Origin: Adineta vaga
Lineage: Eukaryota; Rotifera
NCBI GenBank assembly: GCA_021613535.1
Contig: CP075493.1
Location: 13,702,001-13,766,000, forward strand
Reading direction: 5' to 3'
DNA: 64,000 nucleotides
Shown here: one piece after another, positions 59,023 through 64,000 of the stretch
Layout of the letters: each line of letters opens with the position of its first letter
Position numbering within the stretch: the stretch's first letter is position 1
The notes under the pieces: model-generated
The model's input: only the letters and a program-made list of their open reading frames with translations
The model's database searches: none
What the model was told of the DNA's origin: nothing
Translations under genes and position numbers: made by a program

Positions 59023-59790
59023 ATGAAGTAAGTAACTACTGGTCTTCTTCGTTTTTCTCTATACATGTAATTCTTATTGAAGGTTAATCATTCAATTTGT
59101 TTTGATCGTATCATTTGTATACTTAATTCATGCAGGTAATATAATTCACCAGCGCATGACTTTCCTAGTTGTTAACTGTTTATATTCTTTTTAGCGATTC
59201 CGAAAGGCGTTCATAGAAAGTATAAAAACAGTTACAATCAGTGGTTGAATATCAAACAAAAATGGCGAAATTCCTATCAGTACACGCTGTATCGAAGTTC
59301 ATGGGTTGGATTTCGATCTTCATTGACAGTTTTTGTCGTGGCTGGCAAGGTTAGTAATGAAAAGAGTGAAGACATGAATTGTATGCTGCAATCCTAGTCC
59401 TTTTTGCTTAATCAGCATTGTTATGATTTGCAAATGTTTTATTTTTAGGTTGTCAGTCGTGAATACGAAAGTTCATTTGGAGGCAAAAAAAAAGAAAATT
59501 GGGTTGAAAAGGAGAATCAATTGTATACGCATGATGCTGGTTGGAAAGCAGAAGAATCAAGTACAATTGACAAGGTTTACTCAACATGCCTGAAATCTAT
59601 TGATGTACCTGCTCCGGTAAATGGGCAAGAATATCGTGTCACATTCGAAGCAGATAAAGCAAATTACAATTTGTTGAGCACTTGTGGACACACGCCACCA
59701 ATGTGTGCAGATGACTGCTTTCAAGGTGTCTCAATTCGTAATTTGAAGCCATATAAACAAGAAAGACGAAATACGAAAGTAGGTAAATAA
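59023..59790 (+). CDS. Secreted protein of unknown family (four exons)
   Basis: Exons 59023-59027, 59083-59135, 59195-59349 and 59449-59790 join in phase to 184 residues. Exon 1 contributes only ATGAA before a strong GTAAGTAAC donor. The product starts MKLIIQFVLIVSFVYLIHA, a clear signal peptide with a likely cleavage after HA. The mature chain is basic and aromatic in its first part (HRKYKNSYNQWLNIKQKWRN) and Cys-containing in its last part (STCLKSIDVP, STCGHTPPMCADDCF, five Cys). It has the look of a small secreted extracellular protein. No family is recognised. Introns are 55, 59 and 99 nt, typical of the window. Confidence 0.75.
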
Positions 59791-60299
59791 TGAAAATCTT
59801 GTGATTGATACATATTATTAATAGTGTGAGTTATGTCATGTTAATGTGTTTTTGTTAACCAAATTAGTCTTAGTGTAGAGTATTACCTTGTTGTTTTGTG
59901 TGAAATAAAGTTTCAATAAATAGATAGAAGTCAATATGGTTTTTGTATAATTAGATGGTTCAGAAACTGTATCATATGTCTAGAGATTTCAATGTAAAGA
60001 AAATAAGCAATGAAGTAATCATTGAAAAGTATGATCGATCTATTGTTTTTAATTGTAGTAATTGTTTATGGTCTGATAAGATATTGTATTATCTTCGGGA
60101 AAATTAGATACATTCGCACTATTGTCAATGGGTTATTTGACATTCGATAAACCTAATAATATTCATGACTTGTATCTTGATGCATGTGTCACTTGATATC
60201 AAAGGTTGAATAGCTAGTAATAGGAATATCTTTCGTAGGAATGAAAATCATAATTAAATTGGTATGAAAAATTCTGTGTATTAATTATACCATGCTAAA
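59791..60299. other. Intergenic
   Basis: AT-rich sequence downstream of the secreted-protein gene. An AATAAAG-type polyadenylation signal (GAAATAAAGTTTCAATAAAT) is present near 59910. No gene is seen. Confidence 0.45.
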
Positions 60300-60425
60300 A
60301 AAATTTCACTAATAGGAGGAGATGAACACTTGAATCGTGTCCACGAAAGGATAGAAGCATGGGAGGAGTGAACGCACATATCTCAGAATCATGAAATCGC
60401 ATTCTTGCATTTAAATAACGATCTG
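60300..60425 (-). pseudogene. FEM1-like fragment
   Basis: The minus strand encodes DRYLNARMRFHDSEICAF and FRGHDSSVHLLL, which aligns with residues from the first ankyrin repeats of the FEM1 homologue at 54201-56216 (DRYLNAMMEFDYNGTYLF and FHGHDSIVRFLLE). Only about 40 residues remain and no further repeat follows, so it is a dead fragment. Confidence 0.6.
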
Positions 60426-61008
60426 ATGAGCAAAAAAAAACAAATAGTATACTGTTCTTTTTCCATTTTATTTTATATTCAAAACAAGTTTTTTTTGTAA
60501 TCGACAATGTCTTGAATAGCAATGAATTCTATTTGATTTTAACTCATTTCTTTTACAAATTTTATCATGAAGTATACTCGATAATATCATTGTCGTTCAT
60601 TTATCAACCGTGTGGATACGACAGAATTGGTTAGTATTGAGGACTGATCAGAATTTATATCGTAATACACCTTTATATGTTTTGTATAACTGTGATGAGT
60701 CACAAGATACTTCCTACCTTTATATGTTGGAAAAAATCAATATCTTCTACTCTTATACAAATGTGGAAATAATTGCTAAATAAACAAAAAAATAAATTCA
60801 TGCATACTCAATAGATATACTATTGTAAGTATTGTTTTACTTCACACTTATTAAGTGTTCATTTGTTTTTTAACAGTTATAGAGCGAAGATTTGAACGAT
60901 CACAGTGAAAGCTTTGATTTTGATCATAGAAATTTCAAGATTTAGACGTGGTATTTCTACTCAACAGCTTATATAAAAGAAAATCGTCGACATCGCAATC
61001 ATAGTTTT
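60426..61008. other. Intergenic
   Basis: AT-rich spacer upstream of the PDHA pseudogene. Nothing recognisable is seen. Confidence 0.4.
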
Positions 61009-62568
61009 ATGATGAGTGTGTTTTCAAAATTATTCAGCCGACAAACAATGAATGTGCGACATCTATTTGTTTCTCGTCAACAGCATCCGTCTCCAACGAA
61101 TTTAACAGTACATATATAATTTCATTATACGCAATAATAGATTATGTTGTAACATTTCAGACAAAATTTTCGACACAACAGCTGAATACTGACAAAAGCA
61201 TTCTCGAATATGATTTAACGCATGTTTATGATCTTCATTTACTCGAAGAAGGTCCAAGTACAAAAATGTCATGTACGCGTGACGAAGTTTTTGATATGTT
61301 TAAGAAAATGTATACTATTCGTCGAATGGAAATGGCAGCTGATCAATTGTACAAATCAAAGTTGATTCGTGGCTTTTGTCATCTTTCTTCTGGACAGGTT
61401 TGTTATTAATTTAGCTGAGCATCCTATCGAGAATGGATGGAAATGTATGTTTCGGATTATCAGGTTGATAGCCTTTTACTTGAGGATCTTTGTCGACTTT
61501 AACCATTCCGTAACCTATCAGCAATTCATGATTGTACTCTATTATTATTTAGGAAGCTGTGCCGGTAGGAATGAAAGCAGCCATGGATAGAGATGATTCG
61601 CTGATTACAGGTTATCGAGCCCATGGTTGGACACATATCATGGGTATTTCATGACTGATATTCTAGCTGAATTAACCGGAAGAAGTACAAGTTGTTCTGA
61701 AGGAAAAGGTGGAAGTATGCATAAGTATGCACCAAATTTCTATGTTGGTAATGGTATTGTCGGTGTACAAGTGCCTCTTGGTGCTGGAGTAGGTGATTTG
61801 TTTCATTGAATCTCAAATAGATGTTCTTCTTCTATGTAGATAGCTTTCGCACATAAATATCGTGGTGAACCAAATGTATGTATGGTATTATATGGTGATG
61901 GTGCTGCCAATCAAGGACAAGTTTTTGAGACTTTCAATATGGCTTCACTTTGGAGATTATTTTGTATTTTTGTTTGCGAAAATAATCAGTTTGGTATGGG
62001 TACAAGTACGGCACGAGCTAGTGCAAATCCATTTTTCTATAAACGATGTGAATATATTCCTGGTCTATGGGTCGATGGTATGGATGTGTTAGCTGTAAGA
62101 CAAGCAACAAAATTTGCACGTGACTGGTGTATGTCCGGTAAAAGTCCGATTCAGCAGAAAGGTAATCAAAACGATACATTTCTGAGAAATTATCAGGTCA
62201 AATTTTGCATGAAAACTGAAATCTATCGAAAAGAAAAAGAATAATCAAGAATATTTCTCTCGTGACGATAAATATTTTAACAGGATTTCTTTTTGTTTAG
62301 CTATCGACATCGTAAGCAAGTTGACTATATAAGAAAATTTCGCGATCCAATCAATACTTTTAGTCAGAAACTAATCGAAGCTGGTATCGCTACAGAGAAA
62401 GACTTTCGGGTAAATCGATTTATTATTACAGAAAATAGAATATGTTCGCCATTATTCGTTGTGTTTTAGGATATTAAGAAGGACGTCGAAGAGATCATTA
62501 TGAGTGCGAGAAAACATGCTGAAGAAGATTCCGAACCTGATGTTGATGAACTGTATTCACATGTCTAA
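61009..62568 (+). pseudogene. Pyruvate dehydrogenase E1 alpha, broken copy
   Basis: Exon remains with GT-AG introns encode an E1-alpha from a mitochondrial-type N-terminus (MMSVFSKLFSRQTMNVRHLF), through [56 protein letters not shown], then [49 protein letters not shown] (the TPP-binding GDG motif) and [15 protein letters not shown], to the C-terminus ELYSHV before TAA. Two lesions are seen: a one-base loss near 61652 between MGIS and MTDIL that shifts the frame, and loss of the segment after SGKSPI that should contain the HGHSMSDPG phosphorylation/TPP loop; the next exon starts directly at SYR-like YRHRKQVDYIRKFRDP. The introns are retained, so this is a decayed gene copy and not a processed retrocopy. 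It could not function as E1. Confidence 0.8.
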
Positions 62569-63069
62569 GCTAGCATTCCATCCAATTTTGTGATACGTGG
62601 TTGTGACAATTTTACCTCTAAATTCATCGAATAAGCAAACACAGTTTTGAAAAAAGACGCCTGCGATATATTTTTCTCTTAATTTAAGTTTCCATATCTT
62701 GGGATGGAGAGTGTGACTTTTTCTTCCCTTATAACACCTTCACCCTTAATAATAATCAACCACTCCACAACTAGAGTTGATTGTTACGATTATACAAACA
62801 TCGATAATTCTACTAGCAATGGGACTAGGAATGTAACTTCGTGTATTATTGATGATTTAGTGATATTGTTGAAGTAATAAACAATGCATAGTGTTTGACC
62901 ATATCTTCGAGACTTTAAGTTACTCGACATCGTTCTGAAAGTAATTCTTAGTTTATAAAAATGTGAAAACCAGCATTAAACTGTGAGTATTCTTTATTTA
63001 AGCAGGTTTATTTCGAAATCTACATAAAATGTATTTAAAAGTAAAGAAAACTTGACAATACTAAAGGAA
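62569..63069. other. Intergenic
   Basis: Spacer between the PDHA pseudogene and the partial GPCR. It holds decayed telomere-like words (GAGAGTGTGACTT and AACACCTTCACCC near 62706-62752) but no gene. Confidence 0.4.
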
Positions 63070-64000
63070 TTATTGAACAACTTTCATTACTACTACAGGT
63101 GTTTGATTAATTATTGGTGATATTTGATTAACATGAATACATCTTGTTAACGAACAAAATTGAATGATGTTTCGAAGTTTTTTTCGAAGTTCAGGTAATG
63201 CAAAAATACTCACAAAAGGAGTGAGTAATGTTGTAAAATAGGAAAGATAATAACTAATATCAAAGAAATCATAATAAGAACTATCTCTTACACCAGCAGT
63301 GTAAAGAGTATATAGAATCATCGATGGAAATACTATGATCAAATAAATAGCAGAAATAGATAACAATTGAATAGCCATTTTCCAATACTTTCTCCACTGC
63401 ATTCTTTGATTCATTCGATATTTACTATACCAAACGCGTCCTAAGAGTGCTAGACTAAAAATAACAATCGTGAAGATTGGAACAATATTATGTGCTATAC
63501 TATCCCACATGCCAAGTGCATCATTGTTATATGCACAGGTTGACACGCCACATCCTGCTTGATTAGCATAGAGATATGGTTCACAAGGGAGAACAAAATA
63601 GATAATGATATAGTAGATGAAAGGATAAAGAGTCAATATGCATAATGGTAAATAATGTAGAAAAATACGTTTTGTTTGTGTGTCAAGAAGATTTCGATGA
63701 AATATAAGAATATGTCGTTCGATAGCTGCCCAAGCGACAAGAAGTGTTATGACAACAGATACAGCATAATCAATGTATGTCCATGTATAACAAAAGACTT
63801 TTGTAACTGATAGAACATAACCAGTACGATAAAAATCAATAAACCAAAGTAAATCTGTTAGATTGAGAAAAATACCAAAAGCAAGAATAAGAATGATGAC
63901 ATGATTATTAAGAGCATGACGAAGTGTTCGATTAATAATAAAATGATAAAGACAGAAGATAGAACATAGGACAGATGGAATGAGAAAGATAAGATATAAC
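63070..64000 (-). CDS. Rhodopsin-like GPCR, second copy, 5' end beyond the window
   Basis: The frame is open from the right edge of the window to a stop at 63070, about 310 codons, so only the first dozen or so residues lie outside. It carries the same landmarks as the gene at 51425-52393: WAAIERHILIFHRNLL, CEPYLYANQAGCGVSTCAYN and LLTPFVSIFALPELRKKL. The two are almost identical in DNA upstream of about 63136 and differ abruptly in the C-terminal tail (here HVNQISPIINQTPVVVMKVV). It is a recent direct duplicate or a gene-converted paralogue. Confidence 0.85.
   Translation of the reverse strand, partial: LYLIFLIPSVLCSIFCLYHFIINRTLRHALNNHVIILILAFGIFLNLTDLLWFIDFYRTGYVLSVTKVFCYTWTYIDYAVSVVITLLVAWAAIERHILIFHRNLLDTQTKRIFLHYLPLCILTLYPFIYYIIIYFVLPCEPYLYANQAGCGVSTCAYNNDALGMWDSIAHNIVPIFTIVIFSLALLGRVWYSKYRMNQRMQWRKYWKMAIQLLSISAIYLIIVFPSMILYTLYTAGVRDSSYYDFFDISYYLSYFTTLLTPFVSIFALPELRKKLRNIIQFCSLTRCIHVNQISPIINQTPVVVMKVVQ

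Noticed and set aside
63070-64000. The GPCR pair as arms of a genomic palindrome of the kind reported in bdelloids
   Set aside because: Both copies are on the same strand, so they are direct repeats.
1-64000. tRNA, rRNA genes and CRISPR arrays
   Set aside because: No cloverleaf-type, rRNA-like or regularly spaced repeat sequence was seen on either strand; a covariance-model scan could not be run.

Overview
The window looks like nuclear DNA of a bdelloid rotifer (Adineta/Rotaria type). It is AT-rich and its genes are split by short GT-AG introns, mostly 53-130 nt. It carries short copies of the TGTGGG-type repeat known from bdelloid telomeres. It also holds families that are expanded in bdelloids (ERH-type rhodopsin-like GPCRs, secreted NHL-repeat proteins, F-box proteins, Cys-rich two-TM proteins). 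Metazoan genes (FEM1, SLC35G, PDHA) sit beside genes of bacterial or fungal character (NRPS, reducing PKS, VC0807-like protein, fungal-type methyltransferase), as expected for a genome rich in horizontally acquired genes.

Layout. 1-3.2 kb: an edge-truncated unknown gene, a transposon terminus, a telomere-repeat hairpin and an F-box gene. 3.5-25.4 kb (minus strand): a biosynthetic locus of two tandem genes. The 5' gene is a trimodular NRPS (C-A-T x3) ending in a membrane/hexapeptide domain of the Pls/PosA type. The second, starting 107 nt later, is a single-module reducing PKS (KS-AT-DH-MT-psiKR-ER-KR-ACP-degenerate TE). The PKS reading frame is complete. The NRPS frame carries a one-base deletion and an in-frame TAA, each judged against internal paralogous sequence or the family pattern. 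26.8-35.5 kb (minus): a VC0807-like membrane protein, a signal-anchored FG-GAP protein, and three tandem units of a Cys-rich two-TM protein whose exon phases allow them to be spliced into one ~1,360-residue chain. 35.6-37.5 kb: relics (a TIR element, a Tc1-like fragment, a hairpin, an NHL pseudogene). 39.0-44.9 kb (plus): a 1,988-codon intronless NACHT-type NTPase. 45.6-56.2 kb: three GPCRs, an NHL relic, a fungal-type methyltransferase, an SLC35G-like transporter and a FEM1 homologue. 56.5-64 kb: a broken NTF2-like gene, an unidentified relic, two small genes, a FEM1 relic, a PDHA pseudogene and a partial second copy of the 51.4 kb GPCR.

How genes may work together. The PKS would build a reduced, possibly C-methylated acyl chain. 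Its terminal thioesterase-like region lacks the GxSxG nucleophile. The NRPS begins with a condensation domain rather than a loading domain. The simplest reading is that the PKS chain is passed to the NRPS to make an acylated tripeptide, finished by the membrane-bound terminal domain. This is inference. Bdelloids are known to carry horizontally acquired NRPS/PKS genes, and such genes have been reported as induced by fungal attack. Splice sites and frames were worked out by eye; residue numbers are approximate.
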